A stretch of DNA of 64,000 nucleotides, taken from Typhlomys cinereus (taxonomy: Eukaryota; Chordata; Mammalia; Rodentia; Platacanthomyidae). Location: NCBI GenBank assembly GCA_023101885.1, contig JALPQD010000160.1:1426001-1490000 (forward strand), in the 5' to 3' direction. The translations under genes and the position numbers were made by a program. This document shows, one piece after another, positions 35,119 through 45,830 of this stretch. Each line of letters starts with the position of its first letter. The stretch's first letter is position 1. A model generated the notes under the pieces. The model did no database searches, had not been told where the DNA came from, and was given only the letters and a program-made list of their open reading frames with translations.

Positions 35119-38100
35119 TTAGGAGCCACCTATTAGGGAGTACATACGGCACTTAATTTTCTGGGTATGGGATACTTCACTTAATATAATTCTTTCTAAT
35201 GACATCCATTTCCCAGCAAATTCCAGTAATTCATCATTTTTGATGGCTGAGTAGTACTCCATTGTATAGATGTACCACAGTTTCCTTATCCACTCGTCAA
35301 CTGTTGGGCATTTGGGTTGATTCCATGTCTTTGCTATTGTAAACAGTGCTGCTATGAACATGGTCGTGCTTGTGCTATCCAGGTGAACCTCTGCTGTATG
35401 GGGGGTTATACCCAAAAGTGGACTCCCAGGGTCATATGGCATTTCAATCTTTAATTTCTTTAAGAATCTCCAGACGGCTCGCCAGAGTGGCTGTATGAGC
35501 CTGCATTCCCACCAGCAATGTAGGAGAGTTCCCCTCTCTCCACATCCTCTCCAGCATTTGTTGTTGTTTGTATTGTGGATTTTTGCCATCCTGACCGGGG
35601 TGAGATGATATCTCAGGGAAGTTTTGATTTGCATTTCCCTGATGGCTAAAGAAGTGGAGCATTTTTTAAGATATTTGTTAGACATTTTAATTTCATCCCT
35701 GGTAAAATTTCTTTTAAGTTCCAGGGCCCATTTTTTAATTGGGCCATTGGTTTCCTTGATGTTTAGTTTTCTAAGTTCTTTGTGCACTCTGAACAATAGA
35801 GCTCTATCAGATATGTGGTTAGTGAAGATTTTCTCCCATTCTGTGGGTTGCCTTTGAGCTCATGTTGCAATCTCTTTATCTGAACAGAAGCTCTTTAATT
35901 TCACAAGATCCCAACTGTTGAGAGTTGGTAGCAGTGACTGTGCCATTGGATGTCTGTTTAGGAAATGTTGGCCTAGCCCGATCCGCTCCAGGGAGTTCCC
36001 TATCCTTTCAACTATGGTTTTTATAGTCTCTGGCCTTATATCAAGGTCCTTGATCCATTTGGAATTAAGTCTTGTACGTGGTGACAAGTATGGGTCCAGC
36101 TTTAATCTTCTGCATGTGGAGATCCAGTTTTGCCAGCACCATTTGTTGAAGATGCTGTTCTTTTTCCATTGGATTCTTTGGGCCCCTTTGTCAAAGACCA
36201 AATGGCTGTAATTTTGTGGGCTTATATCTGGGTCTTCAATCCTTATCCATTGATCTGTGTGTCTATTTTGGAGCCAGTACCAGGCTGTTTTTATAACTAT
36301 GGATTTGTAATATAGACTAAGGTTCAGTATGGTAATACCTCCAGCAGTGTTTTTGTTACTCAGGATTGTCTTTGCTATCCTGGGTCTTTTGTGCCTCCAT
36401 ATGAATTTTGAGATTGTTTGGTCAACTTCTTTGAAGAATTGCTTTGGGATTTTAATTGGTGTAGCATTGAATTTGTATATTGCCTTTGGTAGGATGGTCA
36501 TTTTTACGATGTTGATTCTGCCAATCCAGGAACATGGGAGGTCTTTCCACCTTCTGGTGTCTTCTGCTATTTCTTTCTTTAGGGTTTTAAAGTTTTCATT
36601 GTAAAGGTCTTTTACCTCCTTGGTTAGGTTTATACCAAGGTATTTCATTTTTTTTAGGGGCTATAGTAAATGGGATTGTTTCTCTCAAGGTTTTTTCACT
36701 TCTTTCATTCTGGGCATATAGGAAGGCCTCTGACTTTTGCATGTTTATTTTGTATCCTGCCACCCTGCTGAACTTCTCAATTAGTTCCAGGAGCTTCCTG
36801 GTGGAGTTTTTAGGATCACTTAGGTATAATATCATCTCATCTGCAAATAGGGATAGCTTGACTTCTTCCTTGCCGATTGAATCCCTCCTATGTCCCTTTC
36901 TTGTCTTATGGCTTCAGCTAAGACTTCAAGTACAATATTGGATAGAAGTGGTGAGAGTGGTCAGCCTTGTCTAGTTCCTGATCGAAGTGGGAATGCTTCC
37001 AATTGTTCCCCATTGAGCATAATCCTTGCTGTGGGCTTGTTGTATACAGCTTTTATTATATTGATAAAGGTTCCTTCCATTCCTACTGTCTCTAGCGTTT
37101 TGATCATAAAAGGCTGTTGGATCTTGTCAAAAGCTTTTTCTGCATCTATCGAGAGTATCATGTGGTCTTGGACTTTGGACTGGTTTACGTGATGAATTAC
37201 ATTTATTGATTTGCGTATGTTGAACCAACCTTGTGTGTCCGGGATGAAGCCTACTTGGTCCCCGTGAATAATCTTTTTAATATGTTTTTGAATCAGATTT
37301 GCTAAAACTTTGTTGAGCGTCTGTGTTCATCAGAGAGATCGGCCTATAGTTTTCTTTTTTAAGTGAGTCTTTATTAGGTTTTGGGATTAAAACGATATTA
37401 GCTTCATAGAAGGAATTTGGTAGTGTTCCTTCCTTTGCTATTTGATGGAACACTTTAAGGAGTATTGGTGTTATTAACTTCTTAAATGTATGGTAGAACT
37501 CTGTGCTGAATCCATCTGGTCCAGGACATTTTTTGGTGGGAAGATTCAAGATTACTTCCTCAATTTCCTTATATGTTATAGGACTATTTAAATAATTCAC
37601 AACTTCTTGATTCAATTTCGGTAAGTTGTGTTTACTTAGAAATTCATCCATCTCCTTTGTGTTGTCAAACTTCACAGAGTATAAGTTTTTAAAATATGAT
37701 GTTATAATTCTCTGGATTTCTTGTGTATCAGTAGTGATAACTTCATGTTCATTTCTAATTTTGTTAATTTGGGTTTTCTCTCTCTTGCTTTTGGTTAATT
37801 TAGCTAGGGGTGTATCAATCTTATTGATTTTTCAAAGAACCAGCTTTTTGACTGGTTGACTTTTTCTATCATTTTCTTAATCTCGATTTCAGATATTTCT
37901 CCCCTTATTTTGCTAATCTCCTCTCTTCTACTACTTTTGAGATCAGATTGCTCTAGTTTCTCTAAAGCTTTAAGCTGCATTGTTAAGTTGTTTATTTCTG
38001 ATGTTTCCATTTTTTTGATGTAGGCATTAAGAGCTATGAAATTACCTCTTAGAACAGCTTTCATTGTGTCCCAGAGATTTTGGTAAGTTGTATTTTCATT

Positions 38101-38950
38101 ATCATTCACTTTCAGGAAATCTTGAATTTCCTTTTTAATTTCTTCCTGAATCCAGTTCTCATTCAGCATCATATTGTTAAGTTTCCAGGAGTTAGTATAT
38201 TTTCTCTTATTTGATGTGTTGTGGATGTCCAGCATTAGGCCGTGGTGGTCTGATAGGGCACAGGTTAGAATTTCAACTTTTTTGTATATGTGTAGATTCA
38301 TTTTGTGGCCCAATATGTGATCTATTTTGGAGAAAGCTCCGTGTGCTGCTGAGAAAAATGTGTATTCTTTGGTATGTGGGTGAAAAGTTTGATAGAGATC
38401 TTCAAGGTCCATTTCTTTAAGGGTTTGATTAAGTTCCAAAGTGTCTCTGCTAAGCTTTTGACCTGTTGATCTATCCCATGTTGAAAGGTGTTGAAGTCCC
38501 CAAGAATTATCGTTTGGGGGTTGATTTTTTGCTTTAGATGCTGTAGGGTTTTCTTAATGAATGTGGAGGGGCCCGTATTGGGTGCATATATGTTCAGTAT
38601 TGTGAAGTCTTCCTGGTGAATTGTACCTGTGACTAAAATGTAGTATCCATCCGTGTCTCTTATAATTTTCTTTGGCTTGAAGTCCACTTTGTCTGATAGC
38701 ATAATGGCTACCCCTGCCTGTTTTCTGCTTCCATTTGCTTGTAGAATTGTTGACCAGCCTTTTATTTTTAGAGCGTGCCTCTTTTGTGGTGAGATGGGTT
38801 TCCTGCAGGCAGCAGATTGATGGATTGTGATTTTTTAATCCGTTTGTAATCTGTGTCTCTTGATTGGTGAATTAAGTCCATTAACATTTAGTGTTATAAT
38901 GGAGAAACTATTTTTAATTCAGACATTTATTATGTTTAGTAGTTTTTATA
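35119..38950 (-). pseudogene. L1 ORF2 (endonuclease-reverse transcriptase), broken
   Basis: Homologous blocks appear in order: endonuclease ([16 protein letters not shown] and ILGDFNTF near 38640-38500; the SKIDHILG block near 38335), RT fingers ([18 protein letters not shown] near 37520), RT palm ([15 protein letters not shown] near 37150), RT active site near 36840, RT thumb and the C-terminal cysteine region ([16 protein letters not shown] near 35545). The protein ends at 35119. Open blocks fall in different frames (break points near 38430, 37804-37675, 37277-37160, 36960-36840, 36640), plus in-frame stop(s) between 35860 and 35797. The catalytic FADD motif reads FADE (GAT GAG, 36841-36836). 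Confidence 0.93.
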
Positions 38951-38976
38951 AGTATATTGCTTCGCTTTTAATGGTG

Positions 38977-40036
38977 TTATACTTGCCTTCTATTCTCCTG
39001 GATATGCCTGTTTTTTTCTTCACACTTGAGTATCATTTCTAGCATTGTTTGAAGGCCTGGTTTGGTGGACATGTATCCCTTCAAGTTGTCTTTGTGCTGG
39101 AAGATTTTTCTTTCTCCCTCGATCATGACAGATAGTTTTGCAGGGTAAATCAGCCTGGGTTGACATTTTTGCTCATTCAATACCTGAAGTATGTCTCTCC
39201 AAGCTCTATTTGCTTTTACTGTTTCGACTGAGAAGTCATTTGTTATTTTAATAGGTTTACCTTTAAAAGTGACTTGTTTTTTCTCCCTTGAAGCTCTCAG
39301 CACCAGTTCTTTATCTTGAATGTGGAGTGTTTTAACTATTATTTGCCGTGGGGTGCTTCTGTTTTGGTCGTATCTGTTTGGGGTGCGGAATGCCTCTTGA
39401 ATATGGATGGGCCTCTCTTTTTTTAGATGAGGAAAGTTTTCCTTGATGATCATTTGAAAAATTTCCTCAGGGGTGGTATTTTGAGATTCTTGCTCTGGTA
39501 TTCCATGAATATGCATGTTAGGCTTCTTCAGGGTGTCCCATATCTCTTGGATATTTCTCTCAAGTATCTTTTTGGCTTTAACAACCTCTTCCATTGAGCT
39601 GGTTAGTACTCCTACTTTATCTTCAAGGTCTGAAATTCTGTTTTCTGCTTCGTTAGTTTTGTTGATAAGACTCTCTGTGGAGTTCTGGGTTGAAGATGTC
39701 TTGTAGCTCAGTTTTAAACTCTGCTTGAGTCTGTTTTAACTGCTCTATGCCAGTTTTTGTTTCTTGCACTGTTTTTCTCAACTCCTCCAAGTGTCTGTTG
39801 TGTTCCCCTTCAAAGAGATTGATTCAATTATGTAATTCCTCCCGGATTTCCTCTTTCATAGTATTGAACATGGTAATGATCATATTTTGAAAGTCGTTAT
39901 CCTGGGTCAGGCTTTCTTGGCCATTTTCCGTGGGTTTGTTCTGGTTGGAGTCTAAGATTATGGGATTAATTTCTTCAGTGGGAAATTTGTTTACTTGAGT
40001 GTTGCTTCTCATGGATTTGCACTTTGACTTTGGCAT
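38977..40036 (-). pseudogene. L1 ORF1 (RNA-binding protein), broken
   Basis: ORF1 encodes the L1 nucleic-acid chaperone with coiled coil, RRM and C-terminal domains. The N-terminus opens at 40036 and is stopped after 70 residues by a TGA at 39826-39824, apparently from CpG decay of an Arg codon. The body resumes in another frame from 39594 to 38977, covering the RRM and C-terminal part (for example the PNRYDQNRSTPRQIIVK block). At least one stop and one frame change separate the parts. Confidence 0.9.
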
Positions 40037-40440
40037 TGTCGTTTTAACTCTTAAGATCTTTCAATTTCACTAAACGGAATTATTTGGCCTGGGGGTGGCC
40101 AGGGACGGAGCTTACCTAGGTCGTGGATGAGGCCCGGCTGGACCGCGCGCGCGTCCCAGCCGTGGAGCGAAGTGGGTAAGGGAGAATGGGGGCGTCGGTG
40201 GGGAGCTATTTAACCCGAGGGGACCTGGGGCGGGGCCCGGGCGCAGGGGGAGGTCCTTCTCGTCCCTCAGCCCTGCGTGTGGCTCTGGCTGGATGGTGGC
40301 GTAGGAAGGAACTGGGTCCCTTGGGCTGACCTGGGGTTCTGGTGGGCGGGCGCGGGCGGAGTCTACCTAGGTCGTGGATGAGGCCCAGCTGGACCGCGCG
40401 CGCGCGTCCTGTCCGGCGGAGCGGGGTGGGGAAGGGAGCC
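40037..40440 (-). promoter_or_regulatory. L1 5' UTR with tandem promoter monomers
   Basis: A GC-rich segment whose core ACCTAGGTCGTGGATGAGGC occurs at 40114 and again at 40365. The identity continues for about 39 bp with one mismatch, through a GCGCGCGCG run. The period is 251 bp, giving about 1.4 monomers. Mouse L1s use ~200-bp tandem monomers as promoters, so this is probably the equivalent. Confidence 0.8.
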
Positions 40441-40453
40441 GGCAGATTCTTCT

Positions 40454-40702
40454 ATCCGTTCTTTGTAGTTATAAGTTAATTTAACAACACTGAAAATACT
40501 TTGGTATTACTTAAAAGAGAAAATCATGAACACATCCTAATAAAAATGCATTTAAAATTATACCTGCATCAAAAGTTGCATGTAGATGTTTATAGAATAG
40601 TTTTATTATTGCCCTCACACTTGAAAACAAGATATCCTTCAGCACAAGTAAATGCTTAAGTATGTCTCAGTACATCCAAACAATAGAATAGCATTTAGCT
40701 AT
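40454..40702. other. Short spacer between L1 and SINE
   Basis: AT-rich, no element recognised. Confidence 0.4.
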
Positions 40703-41043
40703 AAGAAAATAATGGGGGCTGGAGAGGTGGCTCAGGGGTTAAGCCTCTGCCTTGGCAGGCAGAAGGTCCTGAGTTCAGATCCCAGATCCCACGTATAGAC
40801 ACTGGGCGGAAGCGGGGGCGGCCTGCGCTTCTGGTCCTGGTAGGGCGGAGCCTGTGAATCCCGGGTCAGAAGGAGGTGGAAGCGGCCATGGTGGTTCCCG
40901 ATTCGTCCGTGGTTCTACACACACACATACACACATGCGCATGCACATACGTACGCACACACACACAATTGAATAAATAATAAAAATTTTTTAAAAATTA
41001 TAAAAATAAATAAATAAATAAATAAATAAAAAGAAAATAATGG
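40703..41043 (+). mobile_element. Young B2-superfamily tRNA SINE with perfect duplication
   Basis: The 13-bp target-site duplication AAGAAAATAATGG is exact at 40703-40715 and 41031-41043. The head GGGGCTGGAGAGGTGGCTCA carries the pol III A-box-like block and GAGTTCAGATCCC the B-box-like block. The body is CpG-rich (GGGCGGAAGCGGGGGCGGCC) and ends GATTCGTCCGTGGTTCT, then a CA region and an (AAAT)n tail. High CpG retention and the exact duplication indicate recent insertion. Confidence 0.95.
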
Positions 41044-41775
41044 ACCATTACATTATACATAAGTAATGGAGGAAACTTAAATTCACATAGTGAAGTAAAA
41101 GAGGCCAACCTAAAAATGCTATGTGCTATACGATTTCATTGTTATTAGAGTTTGTAAAGGGTAGAAAAAAAGACAAATATTTCAAGAAATTAAATAAAAG
41201 AAATGCATGAATAGGTGACACATGGAAGATTCTTGGGGTAATGAAACTCTTCCATATAACACATCAAAAGCAGATGCATGCCATGTGCATTTGTCCAAAC
41301 GCATACAACTCCAACATCAACTATGGGTTTTTTGAGTGACTGATGTGTACCAAAGTAAGTCCATCACATATACCAATTGCTCTACTCTGGTAATGATGTC
41401 CTTAGTAGCAATGCCTACAGGTGTGGAAATAGGAGTATAAGAGAACTCTCCATATGTTCTTTTCACTTGTTTTGTAAAACTAATGTTCTGGAACAAAGAC
41501 TATGAGCTATGTGACATATTCAAAGTAAACCTGCAAAACATGAATTATTTAATCAGTGCCTAGTCACTTCTATATGAATAGTGTCTTTTCTGCATGCTAT
41601 ATCCCAGCACTGACCTTTCTCTACGCAAGTTGTTCTACCTCTCTTTTCCTTCTAAGTCTTCAGCATCTGACCTAAGTCTGTATTTGTAATGTACAGAAAG
41701 AAAATGTGTGATCAAAGAGCTACAATATTATTTCTGGTTTTTAACATGGATTGTTTCTGCTTGTCCTTAAAAATT
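41044..41775. other. Flank between SINEs
   Basis: AT-rich, no element recognised. Confidence 0.35.
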
Positions 41776-41776
41776 C

Positions 41777-41988
41777 TAAGTTGCTTGGGCTGGAGAGATA
41801 GCTCAGGGGTTAAGACTCTGCCTTCCAAGCAGAAGGACCTGAATTCAGATCCTGGATCCCTCATAAAAATTCCAGGCAGATAAGGAAGCTCTGGAAAGGC
41901 AGAGCCTGGGAAATCCCAGAGCAAAGCAAAAAGGGGTAAAAGTAATCCAGGATGACTCCAAAAGTCACCCTTGGGACTACACGCACGT

Positions 41989-42054
<66 letters not shown>

Positions 42055-42080
42055 TAATAAAACTTTTTAAGTTGTTCTTT
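41777..42080 (+). mobile_element. B2-superfamily tRNA SINE with CA/GA tail
   Basis: Head GGGCTGGAGAGATAGCTCAG, body AGAGCCTGGGAAATCCCAGA and CCAGGATGACTCC, then (CA)n at 41991-42020 and (GA)n at 42021-42051. Flanked by TAAGTTGCTT (41777-41786) and TAAGTTGTTCTT (from 42068). Confidence 0.93.
41991..42051. repeat. (CA)n(GA)n compound microsatellite in SINE tail
   Basis: About 15 CA units followed by about 15 GA units, between the SINE body and its A-rich end. Confidence 0.97.
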
Positions 42081-42934
42081 GAGGAAGGGCTCTGTCTGTA
42101 TTTTTCTAATACTCTTTGTTCTTTTTTTAGCAGTTATTAATGTGCACTCAGAAAATGAAGAATATCTGTAAACATCACAGAAAATTTGTTTAAGCCAATG
42201 CATCGAATTCATTGGGAGTCCTATGTGAAAAGAAATTTCTTCTTGAAAAGAATGTGGCCAAAAATAAAATGAATTCACTTTTCACCATGCTGTGTGAATA
42301 CTGTTTCATGGTTACATAAATATTTATATATACAAGCTAAACTTAAGAGTCCTCCCCGAAGATTTTCTGTGCCAAATACTCACCATGGGGGAGTACACTT
42401 TCTAGGGGTAGCACACAGCTGCTGGTGCTACAAATATATTAAGCCACAAATGTCTATTTGAAGGCAACGTTTCTGAAAACGGCTCACCACCTCATCTGTG
42501 ATAGGTGTCGGAGCTTTTCACTCATTATAATTAGGTGCAACAGCCAAATAAAGCCACTCCAGTTAAGCCCAAGGTCATACTCAAAGTTGGACAGAGGACA
42601 ACAGAGGCATGTGAGGGAGTCTCTGCAAAAGCCTTCCTCACCCCTCAGTGTCCCAACATGCATAATCCATGCTTGATGCTGTTTTAGTCCCCCAGATGCC
42701 GAAATAGAAGCAACTCCAGGCTGGGAGAGGCTCACGCAGGGGGGGAAAGGTGTTTGAAAAGATAGTCACAACCAGTGGATTTTACTAAATGCTTTCAAGC
42801 AGAGTAGTTCTAAAGTATTTGGAGGCAACAGACAAGCTTCTCACTGAGAGTCCAGACTTTCATTAAATCAAGGTATAACATGTATGACTCTCAAGGAACC
42901 CAAACTGTAACTTTTTGAAGGGAAATTTTTCTCT

Positions 42935-43245
42935 TTTTAAATTGCTGTTTAATTAGACTATACAGAATAATAACATTTTCATTGTACTTGTTCATATCAC
43001 CTTCCAGGTTTCCCAGCCCCTCAAACCAGCGCCCTCCCTCCTCCTAATTACCACCCTTCTGCTTTCATGCCATTTAGCCATAGTTTAAATTCAGATCCAT
43101 GTGATAGAAAGCAGGTGACATTTGTCTTTCAGAGATTGACTTATTCTGCGATATAAGGTGATGTCCAGGTCATCAGGTTTCCTATAAATGACACAATTTC
43201 ATTCTTCTTTGCAGTTGAATAGATATCTAATCTCTCTGTCTCTCA

Positions 43246-43329
<84 letters not shown>

Positions 43330-43400
43330 CTTCTCTATGTCTCCGTTAATGAGTATTTAGATTGGTTCTGTGTCTTTGCTTCTTGAATAATGTTTGCAGG
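42935..43400 (-). mobile_element. Old LINE-1 3' fragment, antisense, split by a microsatellite
   Basis: TTGACTTATTCTGCGATATAA, CAATTTCATTCTTCTTTGCAG and, after the repeat, GAGTATTTAGATTGGTTCTGTGTCTTTGCT are antisense ORF2-end landmarks in correct order. The stretch that should join them is replaced by (TC)n(AC)n at 43240-43325. No open frame. Confidence 0.75.
43240..43325. repeat. (TC)n(AC)n compound microsatellite
   Basis: About 20 TC units then about 20 AC units, inside the antisense L1 fragment. Confidence 0.97.
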
Positions 43401-43484
43401 GGATTTTTATCTAGGAGCTAAATCCAAGACCTTCCCTATGCTAGACAAGACCTCTGCTACTAAGCTTCCTTCCTGATCCTATTT

Positions 43485-43568
43485 TTAGTTTTTATTGTGA
43501 GACAGAGTCTTGCTAAGTTAGCCAGCTGGGCCGTGAACTTGTGATCCTTCCATACAACCTTCCAAGTA
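43485..43568 (-). mobile_element. B1-type SINE fragment, antisense
   Basis: GTGAGACAGAGTCTTGCTAA and AGCCAGCTGGGCCGTGAACT match the antisense 7SL-derived head; abuts the next L1. Confidence 0.6.
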
Positions 43569-43569
43569 A

Positions 43570-44130
43570 CTGCAACAAGACTCCAGTTTAACAGCTTTTT
43601 GTCTCTGGCCAGGGGTGACATACAGTGCCAGCAGAATGGATGAGGGAAAGAGGAGCACAAAACTGCAAAGAAATCAACAAACCACATCCAGAACTTCGAG
43701 ACTCTATTCATCTGAACTAGACAGCCTATCTCTCCCTCCTGGAGCTCAGGGACATTTGCGGAAGAGGGGCGGTAAGATTGTAGAGAAAAGATGGGGAGCA
43801 ACGATTTGCAAGATTCTCACTATTGGGCCAAAGCATTCAAATGGACTTGCATGCTGGCAATGTCCCGCACTGTTGCCTCATAAAGTCTAGCATCTGATAG
43901 GCACGAGCCCTGGAGGCAAGGGATTGCAGCCAAGTAGTGACTACTTAGGGGAAAAGAAAGGGCTTAGGACACTGATATGTTCGGAGAGGAACCAGTGGAG
44001 TTGGCACACAAAAGGATATCTGGGCATTGGGGGGAGCAATGGGGAAGGGGAGGGGAAGGGGGGCAAGGAACGGTAAAAATTTTAAAATGTTAATTAAAAT
44101 TTTTAATAAAAAAAAAAAAAAAAAAAAAAC
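43570..44130 (+). mobile_element. LINE-1 3' UTR with poly(A), 5'-truncated
   Basis: Corresponds to the complement of about 34100-34715 of the full-length L1: AAGACTCCAGTTTAACAGCT, AAAGTCTAGCATCTGATAGG, GGAGGCAAGGGATTGCAGCC. A G-rich tract follows (44027-44063) and a 22-nt poly(A) (44109-44130). It is more diverged than the 30475 copy, so another subfamily or older. Confidence 0.9.
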
Positions 44131-44745
44131 CTTCAAGTACTGGAATTAAGTGTACTAGGTCTGGTCCAACATTCGACTTCAATTATGTTGTATAGCAAGT
44201 ATCATCCTTTCCGTGGTTAGTCCTGTTCACATGAGGTCTTGGCTCTTGTCTCCGATTTGGACAGGGGCATCACTTTTTCCCCCTAACTGCACTGAAAACA
44301 TGATAAAGGCACAGAGATAGTTCCCACATCTTTGTTTTCCATCTACTCCAGTATGTGATGAGCAAACCACATAGAGAGAGGTAGTGAAACATCGCCAAGA
44401 GTTACAGGAGCTTCATTAGCAACACATGCAAGATCTCTGTGGAAAAGTCAAGGGAGCCCCAGTTTTCTGCAAATATAATTTTATTGAGAAAAATAAAATT
44501 CTTATGTAGTTTTTATATGCATACTGTTAAAATATGTAAATACTAAAACATATCTTGACTTCCTTCCCTTCAGGTTTAAATAAAAAAAAGAAGTAGTCTC
44601 ATTAACCACTAAAGAGAGCCTGCATTTGAACATGAAGAGGCAGAACAGAAAGATGGATGCTCTACTGAGAAAAGAATAATCCTCTGGCATGAAAGAAATA
44701 TTAATTTCAAGATATTATGACCCTAAAATTCTTTAATATCATAAC
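44131..44745. other. Flank without recognised elements
   Basis: AT-rich; part may already belong to the ancient L1 that continues at 45096. Confidence 0.35.
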
Positions 44746-44830
44746 AAATGTGGTCTATTTTCTTTTTTTTAATTTTTTTTATTATTATTATTTATTCAAC
44801 TATGTGCGTATGTGTGTGTATGTGCACGCG

Positions 44831-44866
<36 letters not shown>

Positions 44867-45095
44867 TGTGTATGTGTAGAACCACGGACGAATTCGCGAA
44901 CCACCATGGATGCCTCCACCTCCTTCTGGGATTCACAGGCTCTGCCCTACCAGGACCAGAAGCGCAGGCCGCCCCCACTTCTGCCTGGCGTCTATACGTG
45001 GGATCTGGGATCCGAACTCAGGACCTTCCGCCTGCAAGGCGTAGGCTTAACCCCTGAGCCACCTCTCCAGCCCCAAAATGTGGTCTATTTTCTTT
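44746..45095 (-). mobile_element. Young B2-superfamily tRNA SINE, antisense, 20-bp exact duplication
   Basis: The exact 20-bp duplication AAATGTGGTCTATTTTCTTT is at 44746-44765 and 45076-45095. Read on the minus strand it has GGGGCTGGAGAGGTGGCTCA, GAGTTCGGATCCCAGATCCC, a CpG-rich body and AATTCGTCCGTGGTTCT, then (CA)n and an A-rich tail. Same young subfamily as 40703-41043. Confidence 0.96.
44832..44866. repeat. (GT)n microsatellite in SINE tail
   Basis: GT tract in the 3' region of the antisense SINE. Confidence 0.95.
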
Positions 45096-45830
45096 AATTC
45101 TATTATTTTGATATAATTTTACACTTAAATAGTGCAAAAATTTCCATGTGCCTTTTGCATCAATCAGCTAAATGCTTGTGTTTTGTCGTATTTGTTTTTC
45201 CATGTTATCTTTCCTCTGTCTGCATGCTTGCATATGTATACACACAAACACAAAGACTCACATCAAGTACGTGTGGTATTCTCTTACCTCTGAATAGAAT
45301 AGTTTGAATTTCCTAAAAGCACATTCATGGTCTGAAATTGTTACAATGGAATTATCATACCAGGAAATTAATATTGAAGCAATCCCATTATCTAAGCTAT
45401 AAACTTCATTCTGACTTTTCCAACTGCCCAATTAAGTCCTTTAGAGGAAATATAAGGTCCTAGGTCATGAGTTCTATCGAGTTACAATGTCCTTTAATCT
45501 GGAACAGTTCCTTAGTCATTTTTGTGTTTCAAGACATTGATATTTTTAAAGGGCATAGACTATACAATTTGGTCTTGTCTGATGTTTCCTCTGGTTGGGT
45601 TCAGGTTCTTTGGTTTTTTGTACTTTGGGCAAGAATCAAAGATGCTGTGTTTGTCTCAGTCCATTATATTTGGAGGCATTTGGTGCCTGTTTGTTCCATT
45701 AATGGTGATGTTGAGTTGGACTGTGTAGAAAGCAAAGACTACAAGAATGCTTTCCTCAGAAGCCACTCTTCTCCTTCTGTGGTGAATAAAGACTTTGTAA
45801 GGAGATACATGACATTTTAAAAGCTGATTT
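45096..45830 (-). mobile_element. Ancient mammalian LINE-1 (L1M-type) 3' end, antisense
   Basis: TTTAATCTGGAACAGTTCCTTAG, TTTCAAGACATTGATATTTT, TGTCTGATGTTTCCTCTGG and TCCATTAATGGTGATGTTGA occur in the order of antisense L1M 3' sequences found across placental mammals. The open frame at 45467-45820 lies within it and is not a gene. The young SINE at 44746 inserted at its left edge. Confidence 0.8.

Larger units (their letters stand above)
34046..40453 (-). mobile_element. Full-length, inactivated LINE-1
   Basis: A complete L1 lies between two copies of a 13-bp target-site duplication: GGCAGATTATTCT (34047-34059) and GGCAGATTCTTCT (40441-40453), one mismatch. In transcript order it has a CpG-rich 5' UTR with tandem monomers (40440-40037), a broken ORF1 (40036-38977), a broken ORF2 (about 38950-35119), a 3' UTR of about 1 kb with a G-rich tract, and an A-rich end. 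The spacing between landmarks fits a standard rodent L1 without large deletions. It is autonomous in structure but dead. It lies 24 kb upstream of PRKG1 in the same orientation. Confidence 0.95.

Noticed and set aside
40087..40440. GC-rich block considered as a gene CpG island
   Set aside because: It lies immediately before L1 ORF1, ends at the target-site duplication, and contains tandem monomers, so it is the L1 5' UTR.
41712..42278. 188-codon minus-strand open frame
   Set aside because: It is the antisense of a tRNA SINE and its CA/GA repeat (poly Leu-Ser and Cys-Val runs).
45467..45820. 117-codon plus-strand open frame
   Set aside because: It falls inside an antisense ancient L1M 3' UTR.
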